A stretch of 64,000 nucleotides of DNA from Campylobacter hominis ATCC BAA-381 (GTDB taxonomy: Bacteria; Campylobacterota; Campylobacteria; Campylobacterales; Campylobacteraceae). The translations under genes were made by a program, and so were the position numbers. Under the pieces are notes generated by a model. That model made no database searches, had not been told where the DNA came from, and worked only from the letters and a program-made list of their open reading frames with translations. Below are positions 46,778 through 54,791 of this stretch, in pieces (position 1 is the stretch's first letter; every line of letters starts with the position of its first letter). The stretch spans positions 1,458,663 to 1,522,662 of the forward strand of contig NC_009714.1 in NCBI RefSeq assembly GCF_000017585.1, given 5' to 3'.

Positions 46778-47205
46778 ATAATGTTGATTTTAGTTCTTAT
46801 ATGAAAATATATGATTTGATTCACGGCAATAATGATGTTTTTAAACAAAAAATTAAAGTTGTTGAATTGAAAGAAATTGAAGGAAAAGTTAAACTCGATA
46901 AAGACGGTAATACTGTTGTTGATGAATTTGGTGTAGTTCAAAAGTGGGATAATTCCTATATGCTTACTTTTGTTTGTTTATCTAACGGTTCTCGTCATTC
47001 TTGCAGAATTTCGCAGGAAAATTTTACTATTTTAAAGCCCGATGTTGTTTATATAGCTAGTGGTTATATAGATTATGTTTTATTTAAAGATGCTTATAAT
47101 TCAACCCCTGTTGTAAAGTTTGAAAAATTTGTAGATGAAAGAGATTATCTTGTCACGCAACTTCAAATTCAAGCTGATTTGAAAAATGATGTTAAAGCCC
47201 AATAA
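46774..47205 (+). CDS. Hypothetical early protein, possible ssDNA-binding protein
   Basis: 143 residues, beta-rich (VVELKEIEGKVKLDKDGNTV, YMLTFVCLSNGSRHSCRIS). Size, beta pattern and location directly before the replication gene fit the gpV-like ssDNA-binding proteins of rolling-circle phages, but I see no specific motif. Followed by a terminator. Confidence 0.45.
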   Translation: MNNVDFSSYMKIYDLIHGNNDVFKQKIKVVELKEIEGKVKLDKDGNTVVDEFGVVQKWDNSYMLTFVCLSNGSRHSCRISQENFTILKPDVVYIASGYIDYVLFKDAYNSTPVVKFEKFVDERDYLVTQLQIQADLKNDVKAQ

Positions 47206-47220
47206 TAAGGGCTTTTTTTA
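47195..47220 (+). terminator. Terminator separating the recombinase operon from rep
   Basis: AAGCCC / GGGCTT stem overlapping the gene end, followed by a T-run. Confidence 0.88.
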
Positions 47221-47228
47221 CTTTGTTG

Positions 47229-47278
47229 CCGCCCTATTTATCAATACCCTTAACCGTGACACTGATAAATTTCGGCGG
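47229..47278 (+). other. Stem-loop, candidate rolling-circle origin
   Basis: CCGCC (47229-47233) pairs with GGCGG (47274-47278) and ATTTATCA (47236-47243) with TGATAAAT (47263-47270). The 19-nt loop is exposed and reads ATACCCTTAACCGTGACAC. It is the most GC-rich stretch for several kb and sits just before the Rep gene, the usual place of a double-strand origin with nick site in the loop. Confidence 0.6.
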
Positions 47279-47321
47279 TTATTTAAATTTTATTTTTATT
47301 CATTATTTTTAAATAAAAAAA

Positions 47322-48743
47322 ATGCTTTACGATAAAGAAAAAATTAAAATTGTAAATCAAGGTATAGATACTTTAGTTCTTGGTATAAAATGCATTGAAT
47401 CTAAAGTTTATAATGCTAGATTTAAATATTTAAAATTTAAATTATCCGATTTAAAAAATAAAGCTAAATCTATTAATACTTATGGTGAAAAATTTGTAAA
47501 AGATGATTTAGATTTAAAACTTGGTAATTTTTTAATTTCAAGTAAAGGCGTTCAAGGCTATTCTTATTTATTTAAAAATAATGATATATTTGTAAGTGTT
47601 TCAAATGCAAAATTTGAAACAAAGAAACAATATCACATAAAGATTCAGTTTAGAAGTGAATTTTTATTAAAATTTGGTTATTTGAAATGTTTTTCATTTG
47701 TTAGAATTTTGCTTAATAGAATTTTTTATACTTCGCTTAATTATAAAATTTATGTTTTGCGTCTTGATTTGGCTACTGATATTACAGGCATTCGTTATTT
47801 TTCAAATGATATTTTTAATTTTAGATCTCTTTCAAAAGTTAAAAATTTTTCTTTAAATTATGATGATTACTTAATTGAAGATGAGAAAAAAATCGATTTT
47901 CCGAATTTAAGTGAGATTGATGTTTCTAATTTTATTCGTTTTAATCGTTTTGAGGGAATTAGTTTCGGTAAAGCTCCTATGATGTTTAGAATATATGATA
48001 AGATAAAAGAGGTATTGAAAAAAGATAATTCACGTATTATTTTTAAAAAGTGGGAAATAAATGGTTTTGATATTGAAAAAGATAAATTTGTATTTAGGCA
48101 TGAGTGTGAATTTACTAGGGAAGTATTAAAAAAAATGATTCCTTTTAATTGTGAAGATGAGATAAAATTTGTTTTTAATAATTTATCATCTTTTTGGTCT
48201 CAGGGTCTTAATATTTGTCGTTGGTATGATTTAAATGAAACTGAATTAAAAAAAATACAGTTGCAAAGTGTTAAGCCTGATAGTATTCGAAAAATTTATG
48301 AGCGTTGTTTAAAAGATGAAACACGTTTTAATTTTTGGCGATTTTTGGAAATTTGGCATAATGATGATTTGAAAAATTTACAAAAAAGAGATATTCCTTT
48401 TGATGTTAATATTGAAAAATGTAAAATCGCCTTAAAATCTTTTGTAAGTTCGGTTTATTGTAATTTAGGTTATCGTGGCGCTTTTTTTGATGTTTTAAAA
48501 GAAGTTTTAAATGATTTAAAAAATGATGATATGACTTTACATGATTATGGACTTTTAAAACTTGCTTCGCGTTTTGCGGATAATGAAAAAAATTACGAAA
48601 TTTCAGAGTTTGAGAATTTGAAATTACAAAATGTTTTTGAAAATAATTTAAAGGATTTTTTTATTTTACTTGATGATTTATCCGATAATAAGGATAAAAA
48701 CATTGTTAAAAAAGCTTTGAATTTTTATAAGTTAAAAAAGTGA
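47322..48743 (+). CDS. Rolling-circle replication initiation protein (Rep_trans / RstA-like)
   Basis: 473 residues. Landmarks of the Replication initiation factor family are YVLRLDLATDITG (about 145-157) and the later GKAPMMFRIYDKIKE (about 213-228) with the conserved YDK. These recall CTX-phage RstA and pT181-type Rep proteins, which nick the origin through a Tyr and start rolling-circle replication. It is longer than usual, with a charged C-terminal extension of about 170 residues. No clear ribosome binding site is visible; the ATG follows an AT run. Confidence 0.75.
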   Translation: MLYDKEKIKIVNQGIDTLVLGIKCIESKVYNARFKYLKFKLSDLKNKAKSINTYGEKFVKDDLDLKLGNFLISSKGVQGYSYLFKNNDIFVSVSNAKFETKKQYHIKIQFRSEFLLKFGYLKCFSFVRILLNRIFYTSLNYKIYVLRLDLATDITGIRYFSNDIFNFRSLSKVKNFSLNYDDYLIEDEKKIDFPNLSEIDVSNFIRFNRFEGISFGKAPMMFRIYDKIKEVLKKDNSRIIFKKWEINGFDIEKDKFVFRHECEFTREVLKKMIPFNCEDEIKFVFNNLSSFWSQGLNICRWYDLNETELKKIQLQSVKPDSIRKIYERCLKDETRFNFWRFLEIWHNDDLKNLQKRDIPFDVNIEKCKIALKSFVSSVYCNLGYRGAFFDVLKEVLNDLKNDDMTLHDYGLLKLASRFADNEKNYEISEFENLKLQNVFENNLKDFFILLDDLSDNKDKNIVKKALNFYKLKK

Positions 48744-48803
48744 TTTTTGTAATTTTTAAAATTTTCATATAATTTTTTTGAAATTTTTAAAAAGGATAAA
48801 TTT

Positions 48804-49124
48804 ATGGATGAAAAGATAGAAAAATCTTTAAATAAGGTTTCAAATGTTTTAAATATTTTTAGACCTTTGGCTAGTGTTTTCGGTTCTAAAGTTTCAGTTC
48901 CTGTTGTGCTTGCAAGCGAAGTTTTGGATAATTTGGTAAAAACTGATGACAAGGTTGCAAAAGATGTTGTTTTTGGACTTTCGGCTTCTATTATATTTTT
49001 AGAAAAGTTGCGAGAGCAGATTAAGAATAATGAAAAAGTTGATTATAAGGCTTTTGATGATGTTATTGTTAATTTGAAGTCTATTGATAGTTCTTTAGAT
49101 AAGTTTTATAAGCTTATTTCTTAA
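48804..49124 (+). CDS. Hypothetical phage-element protein, helical
   Basis: 106 residues, mostly alpha-helical (KVSNVLNIFRPLASVFGSKV ...) without a signal peptide. AAAGGA precedes the ATG. It opens the presumed structural/morphogenesis run. Not recognised. Confidence 0.55.
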   Translation: MDEKIEKSLNKVSNVLNIFRPLASVFGSKVSVPVVLASEVLDNLVKTDDKVAKDVVFGLSASIIFLEKLREQIKNNEKVDYKAFDDVIVNLKSIDSSLDKFYKLIS

Positions 49125-49138
49125 AAAAGGTTTTTATT

Positions 49139-49774
49139 ATGTCATCTATGGATAATTTTTATAATTTTTGTAATAATTTTTTAAATACTTCGGGTTTTAA
49201 TTCGAATGAATTATTTAAAGTTAATCCTGTTGAAGATAAAGAATATTCTAATAAAGAAGTGATTGAATATATTCAAAAATGTTTTATGAATTTATTTTAT
49301 TTTCTTATTAACGGTAGGGATAATAATTTTTTCAATTTTCCTTTTATACCTGATTATAGTTCTGATTTTAATGATTTGCGAAATCATTTTGATGAAAAAT
49401 TTCAAAATATGGATTTTTCAAGTTTGCAAAATTCAATAAATCAAAAAATAGATAATTTAGATCTTAAAATTTCAAATATTAAGCCTACTTTTGATGTTAG
49501 TAATGTATTTGAGAGTTTTCCGTCTTTAAATGGTGCTTATGGTAGTTTCAAAGATGGTGATTTTGTTACAAGTGATATTTTTAAAGCTAAATTGAAAGTT
49601 TTATCATCTTTTTTAATGCTTAATGAACTTAATAAATATATGATCTGTTATAGATTGCAAAATGATGATGAAAATGTTATAATTTTGCCGTCTATGTTTG
49701 TGTTTGAATGGACTGAAAAAAAAGATAATATAGCTGATACTGGTTCTGAAAATAAAAAAAGTTCTGGAGAATAA
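49139..49774 (+). CDS. Hypothetical phage-element protein with coiled-coil centre
   Basis: 211 residues rich in Asn and Phe. The middle (NHFDEKFQNMDFSSLQNSIN and following) has heptad-like spacing. An acidic tail. It ends four bases before the next gene. No family recognised. Confidence 0.55.
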   Translation: MSSMDNFYNFCNNFLNTSGFNSNELFKVNPVEDKEYSNKEVIEYIQKCFMNLFYFLINGRDNNFFNFPFIPDYSSDFNDLRNHFDEKFQNMDFSSLQNSINQKIDNLDLKISNIKPTFDVSNVFESFPSLNGAYGSFKDGDFVTSDIFKAKLKVLSSFLMLNELNKYMICYRLQNDDENVIILPSMFVFEWTEKKDNIADTGSENKKSSGE

Positions 49775-49777
49775 AAA

Positions 49778-50839
49778 ATGGGTTGGGGCGGTGTAGGTAA
49801 AATTATTACTAAACCTAAAACTACGGGTTCTGCTGTATCTGTTCCTAAAAATACTCCTTTAGCAAATAAAAAGGCTGTTGGTGGTGGTGATGTTATTGAT
49901 ATTAAGGCTGAAGATGTAGGACTTGAGCATGATTTTCCTTTTTTCCCCGGTTCTTGGCTTGGTGGGATATTTGGTGATTCTATAGGTTCAATTATTGGAA
50001 ATTCAAAGGGTTGGGGTGGTAATACTTCAATTTCTACAGGTTCTACGGGTCAAAAAAGTGGTGGAATTGATTTTCCTGATCCTAAACCTGCTTCTTCTTT
50101 GGTTGATGTTTTAACTTCTCAAAATGCTATTTTATTTAGTTTATTGAGTTGTATTTCAAAATCTCGTTCTACTGCTCCTACCAATACAAATTCTAGTGAT
50201 TTATCACAATTTTTAAAAGTTTTCAGTGTTATGTTTGAAAATTTTTTAAATTCTTTTATTCACGGTTTGGCGACTGATAGACCTTTACGGCTTATGGAGC
50301 CTGTTGTTTTAAATGTTCCTAATTCCGCTTTTAATGTTTCTGTAAATAATAGCGGTGGTTCAAGCGGTAATAGTAGCGTTGATGTGAATGTTGATTTTTC
50401 GCATTTTGTTTCTGCTGTTGATAAATTTGTAGATAGTGTTAATTCTCTTGCAAATCGTCCTGTAAAGGTTGAAAATGATTTGACTGCACGTTTGGATATT
50501 TCAAATCCTGTGAGTGTTAAATTTAGTGATGAATTAAATAAATCTATGCTTGATAGAAATGCTAAAGAGAGTGAAAAATCTGATCTTGAGATTGAAAAGC
50601 TTACGTTTGATAAAACGGCGCAGGAAGTAAGAGATATTGGCGGTGTAAGTATGGTAAAAGCTTCGCCGCGTGATGTTAAAGTTATGAAAGATGTTGCACT
50701 AGCCAAAACTTATGCTGATGAAAATTCTTTAGATGTTGAAGATTTGGATTTTGATAATGGTTTGGATTTAAGAAAGTTGCTTGAAATAAATAAACTTGGT
50801 ATGGCTACAGATGTTACTAAAGAATTTTTTAATTTGTAG
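49778..50839 (+). CDS. Hypothetical phage-element protein, Gly/Asn/Ser-rich (largest late gene)
   Basis: 353 residues. Gly-rich N-terminus (MGWGGVGKIITKPKTT ... GSWLGGIFGDSIGSIIG), a hydrophobic amphipathic segment near 110-150, a Gly/Ser/Asn linker (SVNNSGGSSGNSSVDVNV) and a charged helical C-terminus that ends ATDVTKEFFNL. The layout of Gly-rich linkers between domains recalls phage adsorption proteins (gpIII type), but no conserved domain is seen. The C-terminal motif is repeated in the next tiny gene. Confidence 0.55.
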   Translation: MGWGGVGKIITKPKTTGSAVSVPKNTPLANKKAVGGGDVIDIKAEDVGLEHDFPFFPGSWLGGIFGDSIGSIIGNSKGWGGNTSISTGSTGQKSGGIDFPDPKPASSLVDVLTSQNAILFSLLSCISKSRSTAPTNTNSSDLSQFLKVFSVMFENFLNSFIHGLATDRPLRLMEPVVLNVPNSAFNVSVNNSGGSSGNSSVDVNVDFSHFVSAVDKFVDSVNSLANRPVKVENDLTARLDISNPVSVKFSDELNKSMLDRNAKESEKSDLEIEKLTFDKTAQEVRDIGGVSMVKASPRDVKVMKDVALAKTYADENSLDVEDLDFDNGLDLRKLLEINKLGMATDVTKEFFNL

Positions 50840-50848
50840 GGTTTTATT

Positions 50849-50995
50849 ATGAAAAAATTTTTAAATTTTGAATTTATTGGATGTATTTTATTTGTTTTAC
50901 TTATGTTTTGGTTTATTTATAGTTTTTTAAATTTACCTAATGCTACAGATGTTACTAAAGAATATTTTGATTTGAATGTGAGTTATAAAAAATGA
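50849..50995 (+). CDS. Tiny membrane protein (48 aa) sharing a tail motif with the preceding protein
   Basis: MKKFLNFEFIGCILFVLLMF starts one transmembrane segment. The rest contains ATDVTKEYFDL, a near copy of the C-terminus of the gene before; the DNA repeats 22 bases exactly at 50803-50824 and 50941-50962. Size and single membrane segment fit a coat or minor virion protein (inference). Confidence 0.5.
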   Translation: MKKFLNFEFIGCILFVLLMFWFIYSFLNLPNATDVTKEYFDLNVSYKK

Positions 50996-51038
50996 GTAAA
51001 TTATTTCATTTTGTTTATAAAGAATTTGGGGTTTAATT

Positions 51039-51182
51039 ATGAATTTTGAAAAAATTTTTAAAATTTTTGCTTTATTAGTTTTTGTTTTTATGTGTTTTGC
51101 TTTATTATCTATTTTTACATTTGATTTGGGTTCATCTGTTGATAAAGAATTTATTCCATCTACACAGGAAATTCAAAAATGA
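51039..51182 (+). CDS. Tiny membrane protein (47 aa)
   Basis: One transmembrane segment (IFALLVFVFMCFALLSIF) with a short acidic C-terminus. The TGA overlaps the ATG of the next gene, so it is genuine by context. Candidate small virion or assembly protein. Confidence 0.5.
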   Translation: MNFEKIFKIFALLVFVFMCFALLSIFTFDLGSSVDKEFIPSTQEIQK

Positions 51183-51931
51183 GTGAATTAGGACGAATTG
51201 GCACAAATGGTGTAAATGAATTTTTTGAAGATTTGACTTATAATGTAGCTTATAATGAAGTTTTAAGTAGGCTTAATAATGCTATCGATATGGATAATGA
51301 TATGGTAAAACAGGCTATTCAGTCAAGTCTTACTATTATGGTTAGTTCAGCTTTATTTTTATATATTCAAAAGCAGGAAGAATGGATTCAAAAAATTATT
51401 AATATTGTTTTTTCTGTTCTTGGTTCTGTTATTACTTTTTTGGGTGCTTCTATTGCTTCTAAATTCGGTCGTTTTAAAGGTAGAAAATTAAAAAATGTTT
51501 TAAATTTTTTTAATGATTATAAAAGCGATTATATAAATGCGGGGCGTTTAGCGGTTCAAACAGGTGCTTTTTATGCTTCTAAAAATTCGAATTCAAATTC
51601 AAATTTTGGGTTAGTTCTTCCCTCTGTTCTTAAACAAGGACAAATTATTCAAAGCGAAGACCATAAACTTAATATTGCAAGAGCAAAAGCGCAAAGTATC
51701 AATGAAACGCTTCTTTTTAAACTTTTTACTAAAAAATTTACTCCTGCTGACTTGGAAATGTTGAAAAGAATTACAGGTAATAGAGATTTAACTATAGAAA
51801 ATTTAAATAAAGTTGCAAATTTTATGTATGTGACTGATGATAAAGGTAATATTGTCGGTTTGACTGAAGAATTTTTAACAATGCTTAACGGACTTGGTTA
51901 TATGCATAATAAAGTTAAGAGAGGTATTTAA
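51179..51931 (+). CDS. Hypothetical membrane-associated phage-element protein
   Basis: 250 residues. An amphipathic N-terminus is followed by two hydrophobic segments (about 45-65 and 70-92), a basic patch (KFGRFKGRKLKN), an Asn/Ser-rich linker and a charged C-terminal domain. No Walker A motif, so it is not a Zot/gpI-type assembly ATPase. It begins inside the stop of the tiny gene before it. Confidence 0.55.
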   Translation: MSELGRIGTNGVNEFFEDLTYNVAYNEVLSRLNNAIDMDNDMVKQAIQSSLTIMVSSALFLYIQKQEEWIQKIINIVFSVLGSVITFLGASIASKFGRFKGRKLKNVLNFFNDYKSDYINAGRLAVQTGAFYASKNSNSNSNFGLVLPSVLKQGQIIQSEDHKLNIARAKAQSINETLLFKLFTKKFTPADLEMLKRITGNRDLTIENLNKVANFMYVTDDKGNIVGLTEEFLTMLNGLGYMHNKVKRGI

Positions 51932-51933
51932 AA

Positions 51934-52233
51934 ATGGCTCTTAATTGTCAAGAAGCTTTTAATACTGAATTATCCGTTTTAAATGCTATAAAAGAAAATA
52001 CAGGCTCTATTTCTGTTAAATTAAGTTCTATTTTGCAGGTTTTAAATGATAAATTGTTAAATGGTGGTGGCGCTGGTGATGATGACGCTACTAAAGAAGC
52101 TGCCGAAAAAGCTGAAAGAGAAATGGAAAGATTAGATCGTGAAGAGATGAAAAAAGATTTAAAAGATGTTTTGAAGTGTCTTGAATCTCTTTGTAAATCT
52201 ATAAACGGAAATTCTCCTATTGGTGGTGAATAA
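51934..52233 (+). CDS. Hypothetical phage-element protein, Gly hinge plus charged helix
   Basis: 99 residues. A first helix, a Gly/Asp hinge (NGGGAGDDDATKE) and a strongly charged helix. The last base of its stop is the first base of the next ATG, so the genes are coupled. Not recognised. Confidence 0.5.
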   Translation: MALNCQEAFNTELSVLNAIKENTGSISVKLSSILQVLNDKLLNGGGAGDDDATKEAAEKAEREMERLDREEMKKDLKDVLKCLESLCKSINGNSPIGGE

Positions 52234-52961
52234 TGTTACCTTTATTTATTCATTGTTGTGGAAAAGTTCATCTTTTTTTTGATCTTCCTTGTTTATCTTT
52301 TGGTTATGATACTAAAGATTATTTTGCTAATTTTATTGATTTTAAACCTGATTCTCATTATGGTGATTTTTTTGTTATTGAATCTGGTTTTTATAAATTT
52401 GTTTTTCCTTTTGCTCCTACTTCTTATTATAATTTTTTTATAGTTGTTCCATATATTGGTTATTATTCGTCTTTTGATAATTATAAGATTACTTTTCTTT
52501 TTTTTGAAAGAAATTCTTTAGGTAATTTATCTTTATTAGAAAAATCTGTTATTTCTGTTAATGATTTAAAAGATAAATATGATTTTATTGTAAAAACTTA
52601 TAATGAAGTTTTTTTACAACCTTTTATTTCTTATTTTTCTAATAATTTTTCTAATAAATCTTTTAAATTTTCGTTTTCTCATTTTTTTGATGTTTGGACT
52701 TTTGTTGATAAGAATTTTTTAAATTTTAATGATTTTATTCAGTATTTTAATAATGATTTTTTTCCTAAATTTGATAGTTCTAATTTAGATGTTTTAAATT
52801 TTTTTATTGAATTTTTTAATTATAAATTTAGAAGTATTGGTGATGTTCCTTTTTCTGTTTTTTCTCGTTTTTCTGATGGTTTTTATTTAAATCATTTTGC
52901 ACGTGATTCTTCTACTAATTTATATTTTAATAAAGGTTGTTGTAGCGATGCCGTTATATAA
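52233..52961 (+). CDS. Phenylalanine-rich phage-element protein
   Basis: 242 residues, about one in five being Phe, plus many Tyr, Ser and Asn. Reads as repeated short beta strands (FKFSFSHFFDVW, NNDFFPKF). The composition reflects extreme T-richness of the coding strand. Cysteine pairs occur near both ends (CC at about 8-9 and near the end). Could be a beta-structured virion or receptor-binding protein; no homology recognised. Coupled to its neighbours on both sides. Confidence 0.5.
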   Translation: MLPLFIHCCGKVHLFFDLPCLSFGYDTKDYFANFIDFKPDSHYGDFFVIESGFYKFVFPFAPTSYYNFFIVVPYIGYYSSFDNYKITFLFFERNSLGNLSLLEKSVISVNDLKDKYDFIVKTYNEVFLQPFISYFSNNFSNKSFKFSFSHFFDVWTFVDKNFLNFNDFIQYFNNDFFPKFDSSNLDVLNFFIEFFNYKFRSIGDVPFSVFSRFSDGFYLNHFARDSSTNLYFNKGCCSDAVI

Positions 52962-53304
52962 GATTACACAAAAACAAGGAAATAGGACTATAACTTCTAC
53001 ATTGGAGGCTAAATCATTAGCAGATTTACAAGCTTTTTTGAGTGCTGTTTCTACAGCTAAAACAACGTGTATTTATGAAGTTCATTTCGAAGATGATTTA
53101 GGGCTTCCGCCTGTAGATGATTTTAATTATTTTAAGCAGTTTAAAGCATTTGCAAGTAATAATAATGATGTTACAAAGCAGATTTTACTTCATAACGTAA
53201 AAACAACTCTTAATGAAGATAAAATTTATTCTCTTATAAAATCACATCTTGAAGTTGGCGGTTTAAATATTGAATCTATAAAATGCAGATTATTTATGAA
53301 ATAA
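52948..53304 (+). CDS. Hypothetical phage-element protein
   Basis: 118 residues from the ATG at 52948, which overlaps the end of the Phe-rich gene. Alpha/beta pattern; the C-terminal part (TTLNEDKIYSLIKSHLEVGG) has the same NLNEDEI-type turn as the protein at 55150-55494 (SNLNEDEIRAAVLNK), so the two may be distant paralogues. Last gene before the structured RNA region. Confidence 0.5.
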   Translation: MPLYKITQKQGNRTITSTLEAKSLADLQAFLSAVSTAKTTCIYEVHFEDDLGLPPVDDFNYFKQFKAFASNNNDVTKQILLHNVKTTLNEDKIYSLIKSHLEVGGLNIESIKCRLFMK

Positions 53305-53373
53305 TTTAATATAGCTTTTTATTTTTTATTTAATATAATTTTAAGTTTTTGATGATATAATTGCGACAAAAGA

Positions 53374-53461
53374 TTGCTATAACAAAGTGTAAAAAGCTAA
53401 CAGCTTTTTACCGATTGTATTGAAATTTATTTGTGAAAAAAAAATTTCAAGTGCTTAAGCA
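53374..53461 (+). other. Hairpin cluster with repeated promoter-like box
   Basis: TTGCTATAAC at 53374 resembles an extended -10 box and recurs at 53467 and, as TTGCTATAAT, at 53552. It is followed by a 10-bp hairpin (GTAAAAAGCT / AGCTTTTTAC, 53389-53411), a 7-bp hairpin (53422-53448) and the palindrome TGCTTAAGCA (53452-53461). May be a small RNA, a single-strand origin or both. Confidence 0.5.
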
Positions 53462-53477
53462 TTTTTTGCTATAACAA

Positions 53478-53540
53478 AATTCGGGGGTTCGCCTCCGATG
53501 GTTGTAATTAAGAGAGCTTTTATGGCTCTCTTTTTTTTTT
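53478..53540 (+). ncRNA. Candidate small RNA with UUCG-capped hairpin and terminator
   Basis: Downstream of the second TTGCTATAAC box: CGGGGG-TTCG-CCTCCG (53482-53497), an extra-stable tetraloop hairpin that stands out in this AT-rich DNA, then AGAGAGC / GCTCTCT (53511-53531) and a run of T forming a strong terminator. Length about 60 nt. No ORF. Confidence 0.55.
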
Positions 53541-53551
53541 GCTTAAATTTT

Positions 53552-53637
53552 TGCTATAATTATAAATGTGAAGTTTATAGCACTTCACGAATACAAAATT
53601 TGTTAAGGCTAGTTAATTTATTTAACTAGTCTTTTTT
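53552..53637 (+). ncRNA. Candidate second small RNA with terminator
   Basis: TTGCTATAAT gives a consensus extended -10 box. A 7-bp hairpin (GTGAAGT / ACTTCAC, 53568-53588) and a 10-bp terminator stem (GGCTAGTTAA / TTAACTAGTC, 53607-53631) with a T-run follow. The last hairpin can also end the opposing gene at 53640. Confidence 0.5.
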
Positions 53638-53639
53638 AT

Positions 53640-53927
53640 TTAAAGCCATTTTTTTAAAAATTTTTCATATTTTTCATTATAATAATATATTCCGTATTTT
53701 ATTTTGGTGTCATCATATAAATTTCTTGCGTCTTCACTTACCCATATTTCTATTCCTCTACTAAAAGGCTCACTGCTTTCGCTTAATATTTCAAAGAAAT
53801 ATCCACTGTGCCATGCTTTTGTTTCATAATCCGTTGTGTATAAATCATTTTCTGGATTTGGAATTTCACATTCTATATCTTCTATAAAATTATTGAAATC
53901 TTCAACTGTTCCTTTAAAAATTTTCAT
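53640..53927 (-). CDS. Small acidic hypothetical protein in the regulatory switch
   Basis: 95 residues, acidic, with Trp/Tyr-rich segments. The only clear minus-strand gene of the element. AAGGAG lies before its ATG. It is divergent from the HTH gene across an operator-like inverted repeat, as in lysogeny modules. Possibly an antirepressor or immunity factor; not recognised. Confidence 0.5.
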   Translation of the reverse strand: MKIFKGTVEDFNNFIEDIECEIPNPENDLYTTDYETKAWHSGYFFEILSESSEPFSRGIEIWVSEDARNLYDDTKIKYGIYYYNEKYEKFLKKWL

Positions 53928-53979
53928 TTTTTTCTCCTTTGTTTTTTATAGCTTTTTGCTATTTTTTATGAGTTAATTA

Positions 53980-54027
53980 TAGCATAACAATACTTAATTA
54001 TATCTTAAATAAAGTATTATTATGCTA
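53980..54027. promoter_or_regulatory. Operator-like inverted repeat in the divergent promoter region
   Basis: TAGCATAACAATACTT (53980-53995) pairs with AAGTATTATTATGCTA (54012-54027), 16-base arms with one mismatch. Additional half-site-like TATGCTATTT copies lie downstream, near the HTH gene's -10 (TATAATTATA, about 54078). Likely bound by the HTH protein. Confidence 0.65.
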
Positions 54028-54107
54028 TTTTTATTTAATTTTTTTTATTTTTATGCTATTTTTTTAAGAAAAATATGATATAATTATATTAAAAAAAAGG
54101 ATATTAT

Positions 54108-54326
54108 ATGAATAAACAGGAATTTCAGGCGCTTTTAAAAAAAGCTGGTATAAATAAAAAAGAACTTTCGGAAATTTCAGGCATTCCATATCCAACTGTA
54201 AATGCTTGGGGTTCCAGGACACCTTATCCGCCATATATTGATTTTTTATTAAAAAATTATATAAAATCTAAAATTTACGAAGATATAAAAGATAGGATTT
54301 TGGAAATAGAAAAAATAAGCAAATAA
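54108..54326 (+). CDS. Small HTH repressor-like protein
   Basis: 72 residues with an XRE/CI-type helix-turn-helix: LLKKAGINKKELSEISGIPY then PTVNAWGSR as recognition helix, followed by a short helical tail. AAAGGA before the ATG. Faces the 95-residue gene across the inverted repeat. Likely controls lysogeny or copy number of the element. Confidence 0.75.
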   Translation: MNKQEFQALLKKAGINKKELSEISGIPYPTVNAWGSRTPYPPYIDFLLKNYIKSKIYEDIKDRILEIEKISK

Positions 54327-54791
54327 CAAAGAAAAAATGTATTTCTTTAAAATTACTATATTTTTAAAAGAGTTTTTTTAACCTATAACTTTAATTCTTA
54401 CTAAATCTTTACTTTTCCATTGCTATAAACTTTTTTCGCCGTTTGTTTAAATGCGTTCTAAATCTTTAAATTATTTGTTTCTTTGTGCGTAAGGATTTCG
54501 CACCATTTTTTCGCGATTGATTAAAGTTTTTTTTATTCCTTACTTTTTTCGCGAAAAAATGTGGTGTGCGAAATAAGCCACGGCAATGCCATTCCTATCG
54601 CTGAATTACGCGAGATGTTTCAATTTTCCGTTTCCTTTTTTTACAATTTTTTCTTTTTTTCTACCACGCGTTTGCAACCGCTCTGCGGGTGCTACGCGTC
54701 TTTTTTCTTTTTTTAATTTTTTTAATTTTTGTTTTTTTATTATTATTCATTTTATTGTTAATTAACAAATACACATCTAAAGGATAGAGAA
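54327..54791. other. Non-coding region with large inverted repeat
   Basis: A 21-base arm (54495-54515, ATTTCGCACC ... TTCGCG) pairs with 54550-54574, where GT is inserted twice. The right side also holds the 16-base palindrome TTTTTTCGCGAAAAAA (54545-54560). A fourth TTGCTATAA box lies at about 54420. GC-rich islands (ACGCGT) follow. Candidates: replication origin, packaging signal or a structured leader for the late genes. Confidence 0.5.

Noticed and set aside
50992-51036. 14-codon ORF between two tiny membrane genes
   Set aside because: It overlaps the previous stop by ATGA but is too short to support as a protein.
51179-51931. Zot/gpI morphogenesis ATPase, which would prove an inovirus
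   Set aside because: It has hydrophobic segments and a suitable position, but no Walker A or B motif; no other gene in the element has one.
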